Of a stretch of 10,272 nucleotides of DNA, positions 1-6,265 are shown one piece after another (within the stretch, counting starts at the first letter, position 1; the number at the start of each line of letters is the position of its first letter). The position numbers were made by a program, and so were the translations under genes. Source of the DNA: Campylobacteraceae bacterium (lineage in GTDB: Bacteria > Campylobacterota > Campylobacteria > Campylobacterales > Sulfurovaceae); contig JALVPA010000162.1 in assembly GCA_027026055.1 (NCBI GenBank), positions 1 to 10,272 of the forward strand, given 5' to 3'. The notes under the pieces are model-generated. The model searched no databases. It was given only the letters and a program-made list of their open reading frames with translations, and was not told where the DNA came from.

Positions 1-848
1 ATCGTCGCATAATAGACCGAAGTGGAGCCCGAACCTTTGAAGATGTCGCCGTTACCCGTAAGGTAGAGTCCGATAGGCACCGCAGCAATCATGACCACGA
101 CGGGAAAGAGCATCGGCATAAGCGAAGCGGATGCCGTCGTCGTTTGCGATGCGATACGGTAAGGGTGAGGCAAAGCCTTTTTCATCGGTCCTATTTCCCA
201 TTTTTTAAAGATGACGATAAGTACGATAACGAGCGTAAAGATAGCATAGAAATTGTAAGGGACGGAAGCGACGAGTAACGCCACGCCGTCTCCTTCGATT
301 ACATGAGCGTCGATAGCGGTCATGATGAGTCCCAAAAGCAATGCACCCCATGCATTGAGCGGAATCAAAGAGCAAACCGGTGCCGAGGTGGAGTCGCAAA
401 TATAGGCGAGTTTGGCGCGGCTGATACCGTGTTTGTCGCACAGCGGTTTGGCAACGGTACCGGCGATTAAGGAGGTGACGGAAGATTCGATGAAAATAAG
501 TATGCCGACGATATAAGCTAACATTTGCGCACCGAGCGGTGAGTCGAGACGTTTGGCGCGCGTATGCAAATAAGCGACAAAGCTCTCCACCGCGCCGCTT
601 CGTTCGAGGAGTTTGATAACGGCGCCTACAAAGAGCGAAAAAAGAATCGTTTTGGCGATCCAACCTTCCGAAAACTGAGTGACGATACCGTCGAAAAGTT
701 TCGTAAAGGCGATAAAAGGTCGATAGTCGTGCAAGACGAAGAGACCCGAAAAGATACCGCTGAGCAACGAAACGACGACATCTTTTGTTATAATGGCTAA
801 AGCGATTGTCAGTAACGGGATGGCGATGCTGAGGATACCGTATTCCAT
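1..848 (-). CDS. nhaC: NhaC-family Na+/H+ antiporter, 3' part cut by window edge
   Basis: Inner-membrane antiporter that exchanges cytoplasmic sodium for external protons, serving pH and sodium balance. Reading the minus strand from ATG at 848 gives 282 uninterrupted codons to the window edge, so the C-terminal part is missing. The protein begins MEYGILSIAIPLLTIALAII and is a series of hydrophobic helices. The diagnostic stretch is FIESSVTSLIAGTV followed by DSTSAPVCSLIPLNAWGA, the conserved core of the NhaC/ion-transporter superfamily. A hydrophilic loop (KKALPHPYRIASQ) separates the next helix pair, and the visible end is GSGSTSVYYA. The start is backed by GGAAGG four bases upstream and by a TATAAT box at 875-880. 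It is divergent from the L,D-transpeptidase gene. The family call is firm; ion preference is inferred from the family. Confidence 0.88.
   Translation of the reverse strand, partial: MEYGILSIAIPLLTIALAIITKDVVVSLLSGIFSGLFVLHDYRPFIAFTKLFDGIVTQFSEGWIAKTILFSLFVGAVIKLLERSGAVESFVAYLHTRAKRLDSPLGAQMLAYIVGILIFIESSVTSLIAGTVAKPLCDKHGISRAKLAYICDSTSAPVCSLIPLNAWGALLLGLIMTAIDAHVIEGDGVALLVASVPYNFYAIFTLVIVLIVIFKKWEIGPMKKALPHPYRIASQTTTASASLMPMLFPVVVMIAAVPIGLYLTGNGDIFKGSGSTSVYYAT
789..794 (+). promoter_or_regulatory. Candidate -10 box for the L,D-transpeptidase gene, inside nhaC
   Basis: A perfect TATAAT on the plus strand lies within the nhaC coding region. Transcription from about 801 would give the L,D-transpeptidase gene an 85-base leader, of which roughly 48 bases are antisense to the nhaC start codon, ribosome binding site and first codons. 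No -35 match is seen, and a TATAAT within coding DNA can arise by chance, so this is tentative. Confidence 0.35.
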
Positions 849-874
849 GAAGCCTTCCGAAAAACGTTTAAAGG

Positions 875-880
875 ATTATA
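875..880 (-). promoter_or_regulatory. -10 box of the nhaC promoter
   Basis: On the minus strand this reads as a perfect TATAAT, placing transcription start near 868 and leaving a leader of about 20 bases before the nhaC ATG at 848. No good -35 hexamer is visible, which is usual in Campylobacterota. The box shares its last base with the ribosome binding site (AAAGGA, 870-875) of the divergent L,D-transpeptidase gene. Confidence 0.6.
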
Positions 881-885
881 GCACA

Positions 886-1584
886 ATGCGAAATATATTG
901 GTGTTGACGGTATGGATATGGAGTGTGGCATACGCCGCTTCCACGAACGATACGCGGCAACTTGTCGTTGTGACGACCGAAGGGTGGAACGACAATGTCG
1001 GTGTGTTGCAACGTTACGAAAAAGCCGCGAAGCGATGGCGTAAAGTGGGAGACGCCGTTACGGTCAAACTCGGTCGCAACGGTTTGGGATGGGGAGTAGG
1101 GTTGCACCGTGTTCCCGTAAACGCGCGTTATGTCAAAAAAGAAGGCGACGGTAGGTCACCCGCGGGTATCTTCTCGCTCAAACAGGCCTTCGGATATGCC
1201 CCATTCGAGGCGAACTATCCCTACAAAATCTATAAAGAGAGCGATCATTGTGTGGACGACCCGCATTCGAAGTTTTATAACAAAATCGTAGACAGTACCG
1301 TCGTCGCACGCGATTATCGTAGTTTCGAGCCTATGAAATTTTCAAAAAACTATTACAAATACGGCATTGTGGTCAATCACAACCATATCGACGAAGCGGG
1401 TGCCGTACCGGGAGCGGGGTCGTGCATCTTTTTGCATATCAAAGATATTCCTACCGCAGGATGTACGGTGACGGACGAAAAAGAGATTAAAAAACTCATT
1501 CGTTGGCTCGATGCCGCAAAGCATCCGCTTTTGGTACAAGGCCCGGAAAAAGTCGTTAAAAAGTTGATGCGTTCTCTTCCTTAG
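886..1584 (+). CDS. Exported L,D-transpeptidase, YkuD catalytic domain
   Basis: Predicted 232-residue periplasmic enzyme of the YkuD fold, which forms or trims 3-3 cross-links in peptidoglycan or links proteins to it. Residues 1 to about 18 (MRNILVLTVWIWSVAYA) look like a signal peptide. The domain follows: LGRNGLGWG, GDGRSPAGIFSLKQAFGY, then GAGSCIFLHI and TAGCTVTDE, giving catalytic His184 and Cys193. Ala replaces the histidine of the textbook SHGC motif, as happens in the COG3786-type branch I believe this belongs to. The reading frame stays open upstream to 793, but ATG 886 is chosen because it begins the signal peptide and has AAAGGA (870-875) at a good distance. Other cysteines are 122 and 180. 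The actual activity (transpeptidase, carboxypeptidase or other) cannot be told from sequence. Confidence 0.85.
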   Translation: MRNILVLTVWIWSVAYAASTNDTRQLVVVTTEGWNDNVGVLQRYEKAAKRWRKVGDAVTVKLGRNGLGWGVGLHRVPVNARYVKKEGDGRSPAGIFSLKQAFGYAPFEANYPYKIYKESDHCVDDPHSKFYNKIVDSTVVARDYRSFEPMKFSKNYYKYGIVVNHNHIDEAGAVPGAGSCIFLHIKDIPTAGCTVTDEKEIKKLIRWLDAAKHPLLVQGPEKVVKKLMRSLP

Positions 1585-1596
1585 AGATAGGAAAGA

Positions 1597-1605
1597 TGGT
1601 ATACT
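1597..1605 (+). promoter_or_regulatory. Extended -10 promoter ahead of the 1625 gene
   Basis: TGGTATACT, an extended -10 element (TG, one base, then TATACT), lies in the 40-base gap after the L,D-transpeptidase gene. Start of transcription would fall near 1612, just ahead of the strong AAGGAG ribosome site at 1614-1619. The resulting leader is only about 13 bases, so read-through from the upstream gene is the alternative. Confidence 0.45.
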
Positions 1606-1624
1606 TGAAAAAAAAGGAGTCGAA

Positions 1625-2695
1625 ATGAAACGAACGGGATTGGTATGGGCTGTCGCTTTGACGATAGGGTGCATAGGAGTGAGCGCAAAAGATTTCAAAG
1701 TGGTCGACGTACGGAGCGGAAAAATCGATTATGAGATTAGAGGTAGCGGCAATATGATGGGGATGAGAACCGAAACGATTGGAAAGAAGCGTATGATTTT
1801 CGATCGATACGGTGTCCGTACCCTTACCGAAGTCAATAAAATCGAAAAACAGACGATGGGCGGACACACGGAGACGACACGGAGTCATACGATTGTATAC
1901 ATGAACGGTGAGGAGATGAAAACGGTCGACTTTAGTACCAAAACGATCACCGTAAAGAAAAATCCCGCTTATACGATGATGAAGTCGATGAAAGAAGCGG
2001 ATTCCGCCGTACCGCTCGGTCTTGCGATGCTCCAAAAGATGGGAGGCAAAAAGATCGGTACGGACAACGTACTCGGCTATCCTTGTGACGTCTGGGAGAT
2101 CATGGGAAGCAAACAGTGTGTCTATAAAGGGGTTGCGTTACGTGTGGAGACGGATGTGATGGGTATCAAACAGACCGAAATGGCGACGAAAGCGGCATTC
2201 GATATAGATATCGACGAGAGCAGTTTCAAGCTTCCCGATTTTCCTGTAAACGATATGAGCGGCGCTACGGGCGGTTTGAACGGTATGTCGGGTGAAGAGA
2301 TGGCGGCGATGGTCAAAGCGATGGGAGATGTTGTAGAAAAGTCGGGCGTCGACATCGGAAAGGGACAAATGAGCACGGAAAACGTTCAAAGAGTTCAAGG
2401 TGCGGTCATTGCCGCCATGATGCCGCAGATGAAAGAGCAGATGGCAAAAGAAGCGGATGCGATAAGCGTCGCAAAAGCGTGTTTTGCCGAAGCGGACGAT
2501 GTGAAGGATGCCGTGAAGTGCTCTCGCAAGCTCGATGAGATGTTGGGTGAAGAGAGTGCGCAAGAGCCGGTCGGAGAGTGGAACGAAGCGATTAAAAAAG
2601 AGACGCTTGCGGAAATGGAAAAAGCACTGAAAAATTTAAAATGTGCGAAAAACGCGCAAAATCCCGCCGAGATAGAAGCGTGTATGAGCCGTTAA
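1625..2695 (+). CDS. Exported helical protein with duplicated C-x12-C motif, unknown function
   Basis: I do not recognise a named family. The 356-residue product begins with a signal peptide (MKRTGLVWAVALTIGCIGVSA, likely cut after VSA). Residues 25-205 are mainly beta-strand-like: GKIDYEIRGSGNMMGMRTET, then NVLGYPCDVWEI (Cys154), KQCVYKGVALRVETDVMGIK (Cys165) and FKLPDFPV. This resembles the DUF4412/LolA-like style of periplasmic beta domain. Residues 220-356 are methionine-, alanine- and lysine-rich and look alpha-helical, and carry two cysteine pairs with identical spacing, Cys286/Cys299 and Cys340/Cys353. Disulfides are plausible because all six mature cysteines are paired by position. 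AAGGAG five bases before the ATG fixes the start. The symporter gene follows after 36 bases, so the two are probably co-transcribed. A lipoprotein reading (Cys16) is weak. Confidence 0.75.
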   Translation: MKRTGLVWAVALTIGCIGVSAKDFKVVDVRSGKIDYEIRGSGNMMGMRTETIGKKRMIFDRYGVRTLTEVNKIEKQTMGGHTETTRSHTIVYMNGEEMKTVDFSTKTITVKKNPAYTMMKSMKEADSAVPLGLAMLQKMGGKKIGTDNVLGYPCDVWEIMGSKQCVYKGVALRVETDVMGIKQTEMATKAAFDIDIDESSFKLPDFPVNDMSGATGGLNGMSGEEMAAMVKAMGDVVEKSGVDIGKGQMSTENVQRVQGAVIAAMMPQMKEQMAKEADAISVAKACFAEADDVKDAVKCSRKLDEMLGEESAQEPVGEWNEAIKKETLAEMEKALKNLKCAKNAQNPAEIEACMSR

Positions 2696-2731
2696 GCCGA
2701 AAAGAGATACCGAGAGAGGAGAGAATGAGGG

Positions 2732-4243
2732 ATGGATAGTGCCTTTTCACGGCTCGATTGGCTTGTTTTTTTCTCTTACTTTACGGTACTGGTGTTGACA
2801 TCCGTCCTCTTTTCGCGTATCAAGGTCTCTACAAGCAGAGATTACTTCGTCGGAGGCAACCGTGTTCCTTTTTGGGCGGCAGCCGTCAGTCTGCTTGCTA
2901 CTTCGCAATCGGCGGCGACTTTTCTGGGTGGACCGGAGTATAGCTTCGGTAAAGATTTGACATTTGTAGGTTTCTATGCGAGTGCGCTGATAGCGGTGTT
3001 TGTCGTCGCCGTGGCGTTGATTCCGAAATTGTACGCGATACGTGCGGTTACGGTGTACGAACTACTCGAAAAACGTTACGGAGGGCGTGCCAAACGCGAT
3101 GCGGCGGCGATGTTTTTGGTGGGACGGCTTTTTGCCTCGGGTGCGCGGCTCTATATCGGTGCGCTGGCGATTTCGATGATTCTTTTTTCGGACATATCGG
3201 CTTTTCACGTAACGCTTTCGATTGTCGTTTTGATCTCTGCGGCACTGGCGTATGCCTATTTCGGCGGCGTAACGTCGGTAATTCTTTCGGATATTATTCA
3301 GGCGATAACCTATATCGGTGCGGCAATCGCCGTACTTGTTTATCTCTATCTTTCGCTCGATATTTCGTTTGAGACGATGGTGCAAACGCTTGAAAACGAA
3401 GGAAAGCTGAAAATAGCGGACTTTTCGCTAAGCGGCGGATTTAGCGTTTGGACACTGCTTAGCGGCTGGCTACTGCTCAATATCGCAGCCTACGGTCTCG
3501 ATCAGGACATGACGCAACGCGCATTAAGTTGTAAAGATGCCAAAAGCGCGGCACGTTCGATGATGTTGGGTATTTGGATGACCGTACCTGTCGCGTTGCT
3601 TTTTTTGCTTATCGGTTTGTTACTCTATCTTTTTTATACTCATCCTGGGTTTTCCCATGCAAAAGGAGAAATCGTACAAACGTTTCAAGGGGATAAAATC
3701 ACCGTTTTTATGTACTATATTTTGCACGAGATGCCCGAAGGTTTGCGCGGTTTGGTGACGGTGGGCGCGATAGCCGCGGCACTGAGCAGTTCCAACTCGG
3801 TGCTTTCGGCAATGGCCTCCGTGGCGGTGGAAGATATCTATCGTCCGCTTAAAGAACGTCAAGGGATACATGACGAAAAGCACTACTTAAATGCGGGGCG
3901 TAAGGCAGTACTCTTTTTTGCGTTAGCCTTGTCGCTTATGGCGATACTTAGCTACTATTGGCAGCATGCGACCGATTTACCGTTGCTCAATTTCGCCCTC
4001 GGCGTAATGGCATTCGCCTATACGGGACTGCTCGGTGTCTACGCTGCGGCACTTTTTACCGAACGAGGTGACGCGCAACGTGTCCGTATCGCACTTGTTT
4101 CTGGGTTTGTGACAGTACTTTTGATGCAACCTTACGTACTTGGCGGTACATTATTACCAAAAATCGGCTTTGCGTGGCAAATGGTCGTGGGTACGGTAGT
4201 GGCGTTCGGACTGATGACGATAAAGGCTCCGACTCGTAAGTAA
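2732..4243 (+). CDS. Sodium:solute symporter (SSS family), substrate unknown
   Basis: 503-residue inner-membrane secondary transporter of the LeuT-like SSS fold that uses the sodium gradient to bring in a solute. About 13 hydrophobic helices are visible, the usual number. Family landmarks: YFVGGNRVPFWAAAVSLLAT then SAATFLGGPEYSFG (residues 38-73, first core helix), GLDQDMTQRALSCKDAKSA (255-273), and GAIAAALSSSNSVLSAMAS then EDIYRP (345-372), where Ser352 and Ser353 match the serines of the conserved sodium site. The start is forced: a TGA sits in frame just upstream (2726-2728) and the next methionine is residue 148. AGGAG (2717-2721) is 10 bases away, rather far. The N-terminal motif is more like the iodide/monocarboxylate/sugar branch than PutP, but the substrate cannot be named. 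Probably co-transcribed with the preceding exported protein; with NhaC nearby it points to a sodium-based economy. Confidence 0.88.
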   Translation: MDSAFSRLDWLVFFSYFTVLVLTSVLFSRIKVSTSRDYFVGGNRVPFWAAAVSLLATSQSAATFLGGPEYSFGKDLTFVGFYASALIAVFVVAVALIPKLYAIRAVTVYELLEKRYGGRAKRDAAAMFLVGRLFASGARLYIGALAISMILFSDISAFHVTLSIVVLISAALAYAYFGGVTSVILSDIIQAITYIGAAIAVLVYLYLSLDISFETMVQTLENEGKLKIADFSLSGGFSVWTLLSGWLLLNIAAYGLDQDMTQRALSCKDAKSAARSMMLGIWMTVPVALLFLLIGLLLYLFYTHPGFSHAKGEIVQTFQGDKITVFMYYILHEMPEGLRGLVTVGAIAAALSSSNSVLSAMASVAVEDIYRPLKERQGIHDEKHYLNAGRKAVLFFALALSLMAILSYYWQHATDLPLLNFALGVMAFAYTGLLGVYAAALFTERGDAQRVRIALVSGFVTVLLMQPYVLGGTLLPKIGFAWQMVVGTVVAFGLMTIKAPTRK

Positions 4244-4263
4244 TTTCTCTCGAAATATTTTTT
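4243..4263 (+). terminator. Weak possible terminator after the symporter gene
   Basis: ATTTC (4243-4247), loop TCTC, GAAAT (4252-4256) form a 5-bp stem followed by six T (4258-4263). It sits right at the stop codon of the symporter gene. The stem is short and AT-rich, so efficiency is doubtful. Confidence 0.25.
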
Positions 4264-4304
4264 ATGGGTATCGTGAAAATGTCCGAAACGAGGATAGAGA
4301 TTTA

Positions 4305-4334
4305 TTGTACTTTAAGGGAAGAGAGGAGTATATT
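4305..4334 (+). promoter_or_regulatory. Candidate promoter for the 4428 gene
   Basis: TTGTAC (4305-4310) and TATATT (4329-4334) lie 18 bases apart in the 184-base AT-rich gap between the symporter and the next gene. Transcription would begin near 4341, giving a leader of about 87 bases. Other TATA-like boxes follow at 4336-4341 and 4352-4357, so the true -10 is uncertain. The rest of the leader is purine-rich and holds GGGAGAGTG twice (4369-4377 and 4400-4408). Confidence 0.4.
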
Positions 4335-4427
4335 ATATAACATAATAACTATATAAACGAAAACAAATGGGAGAGTGTGGCAGTCGAAAAAGAAAAAAGG
4401 GGAGAGTGAAGAAGGAAGGAGTCTATA

Positions 4428-5471
4428 ATGCCTCTTTTGAGATATTGCGGTTCGATTATCCTCTTTTTGACGCTGTTTGCCCAATCGATACTCGCGGACA
4501 TTTATGTCGATTTAAATAGAGACGGAAGAGCGGAACGCATCGCATGGCGCGTTTTTTACGAGGATAGCTTCGGGCGTTATTATCGTCTCGAAGTGAGAGA
4601 CGGTTACGGAAATCTCATGTGGCGGGCACCGGCGACGAAAAATGTAGACAGTCCCTATTTTGTGGCCGAAACCGATTTTGGCGTGGCGTTGCCGGAACTT
4701 GCTGCGGATATCGACGGAGACGGATATATAGAACTTTTGATCCCCGAAGCGCAAAGCGACGTATCGGTAACGACCTATCATCGCTTGCGTTGGGTACGAG
4801 GCGCTTTCAGGCCGCTTGCCGATGCCGCGTTGATATATCAAAGTTGGCGCAGACCGCCGAAGCTTTATTGGCAAAAAGGGTATGCCTCCGCATTCGGCAG
4901 TTGGGCTTCGGAGCTGAAGCCTTTGGATGCCTATCGCGCGGAGGCGACTATTCGCAGTGTAAACGGAAAAAAGGACTATCGAATGGGTGAAGCAGTGATT
5001 CGTTGGCGATCGTACGGAGCGGATATCATACGTTGGATTACACCTCTTCAAGGCTCCGACGGTACGACTGCATATTATCCGCAAAGCGCTTCGTCGACTT
5101 TGCCCGGAGGATGGCATACGGTGCAAAACGACATGCCTTCATCCGTCTATGGCGAGTCGTATGACACCGTCCGCTATATCGCGCGTATCAGCGAAAGAGA
5201 TCACTACAATTCGCGTGGTGTAAGATTGGAAAATTTTAGCTCTATTTTACGACAAGATAGAGCCAACTACTATCGATACGGAGGCGATACGGAAGACGAA
5301 GGAGACGGCGGTTATTTTTCTACGTTGAAAGCGCGAGAAAATATGGAGTATATGCCGGTTTATCCGGTAGGTATCTCGATGCGTCGGTTGAGAGACACAA
5401 TCGTGTACGGTACACCGCTCTTGGAGATTCGTGTAAAAGAGGATACGATGTATATCCGTGTATTGCGTTAG
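4428..5471 (+). CDS. Exported protein with two DxDxDG calcium-loop motifs, unknown function
   Basis: 347-residue product with a signal peptide (MPLLRYCGSIILFLTLFAQSILA, cut before DIYVD). Two loops resemble the calcium-binding turns of FG-GAP/VCBS beta-propeller blades: DLNRDGRAE at residues 28-36 and DIDGDGYIE at 94-102, each followed by a beta-strand (RIAWRVF, LLIPE). They are 66 residues apart, about one blade. The rest is rich in Tyr, Arg and Asp (many WR, RY and YY pairs), fitting a secreted beta protein, with no further loop of this kind and no helix-rich part. Start is set by AAGGAG (4416-4421) six bases before the ATG. It stands alone between the symporter and the convergent DUF302 gene. 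I do not recognise the family; calcium binding is inference. Confidence 0.75.
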   Translation: MPLLRYCGSIILFLTLFAQSILADIYVDLNRDGRAERIAWRVFYEDSFGRYYRLEVRDGYGNLMWRAPATKNVDSPYFVAETDFGVALPELAADIDGDGYIELLIPEAQSDVSVTTYHRLRWVRGAFRPLADAALIYQSWRRPPKLYWQKGYASAFGSWASELKPLDAYRAEATIRSVNGKKDYRMGEAVIRWRSYGADIIRWITPLQGSDGTTAYYPQSASSTLPGGWHTVQNDMPSSVYGESYDTVRYIARISERDHYNSRGVRLENFSSILRQDRANYYRYGGDTEDEGDGGYFSTLKARENMEYMPVYPVGISMRRLRDTIVYGTPLLEIRVKEDTMYIRVLR

Positions 5472-5500
5472 AAAAAGAAAGAAAAAAGAGAGAATACAAC

Positions 5501-5526
5501 AAGGCGACGAGATTAATCGTCGTCTT
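5501..5526 (-). terminator. Hairpin at the end of the DUF302 gene, possibly two-way
   Basis: The plus strand reads AAGGCGACGA, loop GATTAA, TCGTCGTCTT: ten pairs with one G-U. On the minus strand it has one mismatch, includes the last codons and TAA of the DUF302 gene, and is followed by a T-rich tail that reaches TTTTTT about 14 bases on. On the plus strand no T run follows, but an A-rich tract precedes it. It best serves the minus gene and may also slow transcription arriving from the 4428 gene. Confidence 0.45.
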
Positions 5527-6127
5527 CTCCTTTGGCGGCTTTTTCGATCATTTCGTACATACCGTCGCGTACTTCGTTCGCCAATTCGAGCAACTCTTTG
5601 GGAAGCGGTTTACCGCCGTTGATCATGAGTTCGAGGCTCATCGTATAGATATAGATATCGCCGTTGTCGTCTTCGACAAAACCGATTCTACACGGCATAA
5701 ATCCGATAAAGTAAGGAGAGTAGTTGAGAAATTTGTCCGCAATCGTAGGCGAGCAGTAAGAACGGATGTGCGTCAATTTACCGCCGTCTTTGAAAAGTTT
5801 GCCGCCTCTGGGCATCGTCTTGTTGTCGACCATAGCCAAACCGTGCTCGCTGGCGACTTCGTCTGCGATTTCAAGTGCGTTTTCGAACGCTTCTTCTTTG
5901 GTCATCCCTTCGGGAATTTCCATTTTGACGCGACGTACCATACCTTTGGCGGGATCTCCCGTTTTGAGAACGACGTCGAACATTTTCATATACTCGGGCA
6001 TCGCGTTTTTGTCAAGTTGCGCTACCTGTCCGAGTCTGGAACCGAGGTCAAATTTGACAAACGCAAACGCCAATCCGAAAAATACGAGTACACCGAGAAG
6101 TGTAAAGAAACCTTTAAGCAGTTTCAT
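5513..6127 (-). CDS. Membrane-anchored DUF302 protein
   Basis: 204-residue protein with one N-terminal hydrophobic helix (LKGFFTLLGVLVFFGLAFAF, residues 4-23), which is either an uncut anchor or a signal peptide; a clear cleavage site is not obvious. Residues 60-195 form a DUF302-type domain: EALEIADEVASEHGLAMVD-like helix, then IRSYCSPTIADKFLNYSP, FMPCRIGFVEDDNGDIYIY and a final helix. The pattern of a mid-domain cysteine (Cys125) plus MPCR (Cys146) is what I recall from Campylobacterota members. Function of DUF302 is not established. The frame extends to a TTG at 6142, but AAAGGA (6133-6138) lies downstream of that codon and five bases before ATG 6127, so 6127 is the start. The C-terminus is acidic (GEDDD). 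It is transcribed alone, after nadE and convergent with the 4428 gene. Confidence 0.8.
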   Translation of the reverse strand: MKLLKGFFTLLGVLVFFGLAFAFVKFDLGSRLGQVAQLDKNAMPEYMKMFDVVLKTGDPAKGMVRRVKMEIPEGMTKEEAFENALEIADEVASEHGLAMVDNKTMPRGGKLFKDGGKLTHIRSYCSPTIADKFLNYSPYFIGFMPCRIGFVEDDNGDIYIYTMSLELMINGGKPLPKELLELANEVRDGMYEMIEKAAKGEDDD

Positions 6128-6176
6128 GTCTATCCTTTGCAATATATTTTACGGCTAAACCGCAACAAGGGTTTTA

Positions 6177-6182
6177 ATTATA
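6177..6182 (-). promoter_or_regulatory. -10 box of the DUF302 gene promoter
   Basis: Perfect TATAAT on the minus strand, giving a leader of about 43 bases before ATG 6127. Upstream (6183-6220) lies a run of A and T tracts that could act as an UP element or bent DNA. A second box, TATATT at 6141-6146, is too close to the ribosome site to be the main one. Confidence 0.55.
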
Positions 6183-6265
6183 AATAAATTTTTTTAAAAA
6201 GAAGATATATTTTTTTTCAAATTACCTTGAAGTGTCGTAGGAAAGAAAAATTTACCCGTTTTGCG

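Noticed and set aside
205..663. Arginine-rich minus-strand frame within nhaC
   Set aside because: It is an out-of-frame shadow; the neighbouring frame gives a continuous membrane protein with NhaC motifs.
793..885. Longer N-terminus for the L,D-transpeptidase starting at 793
   Set aside because: It would add 31 residues ahead of a clear signal peptide, overlaps nhaC, and lacks a ribosome site; ATG 886 has AAAGGA upstream.
1625..1690. Lipoprotein signal at Cys16 of the 356-residue exported protein
   Set aside because: The residues before Cys (LTIG) fit a lipobox poorly, and VSA followed by KD gives a better ordinary cleavage site.
4264..4356. 30-codon plus-strand frame in the gap before the 4428 gene
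   Set aside because: No ribosome site, very AT-rich end, and it covers the likely promoter of the next gene.
4369..4408. GGGAGAGTG present twice, 31 bases apart
   Set aside because: Short and set in purine-rich leader DNA where such repeats arise easily; no third copy or symmetry, so not called a repeat feature.
6128..6142. TTG start five codons upstream in the DUF302 gene
   Set aside because: The AAAGGA ribosome site lies inside those codons and is correctly placed for ATG 6127.
6212..6232. TTCAA/TTGAA inverted repeat after nadE as a terminator
   Set aside because: On the strand of nadE the stem is followed by A, not T, and it has only weak pairs.
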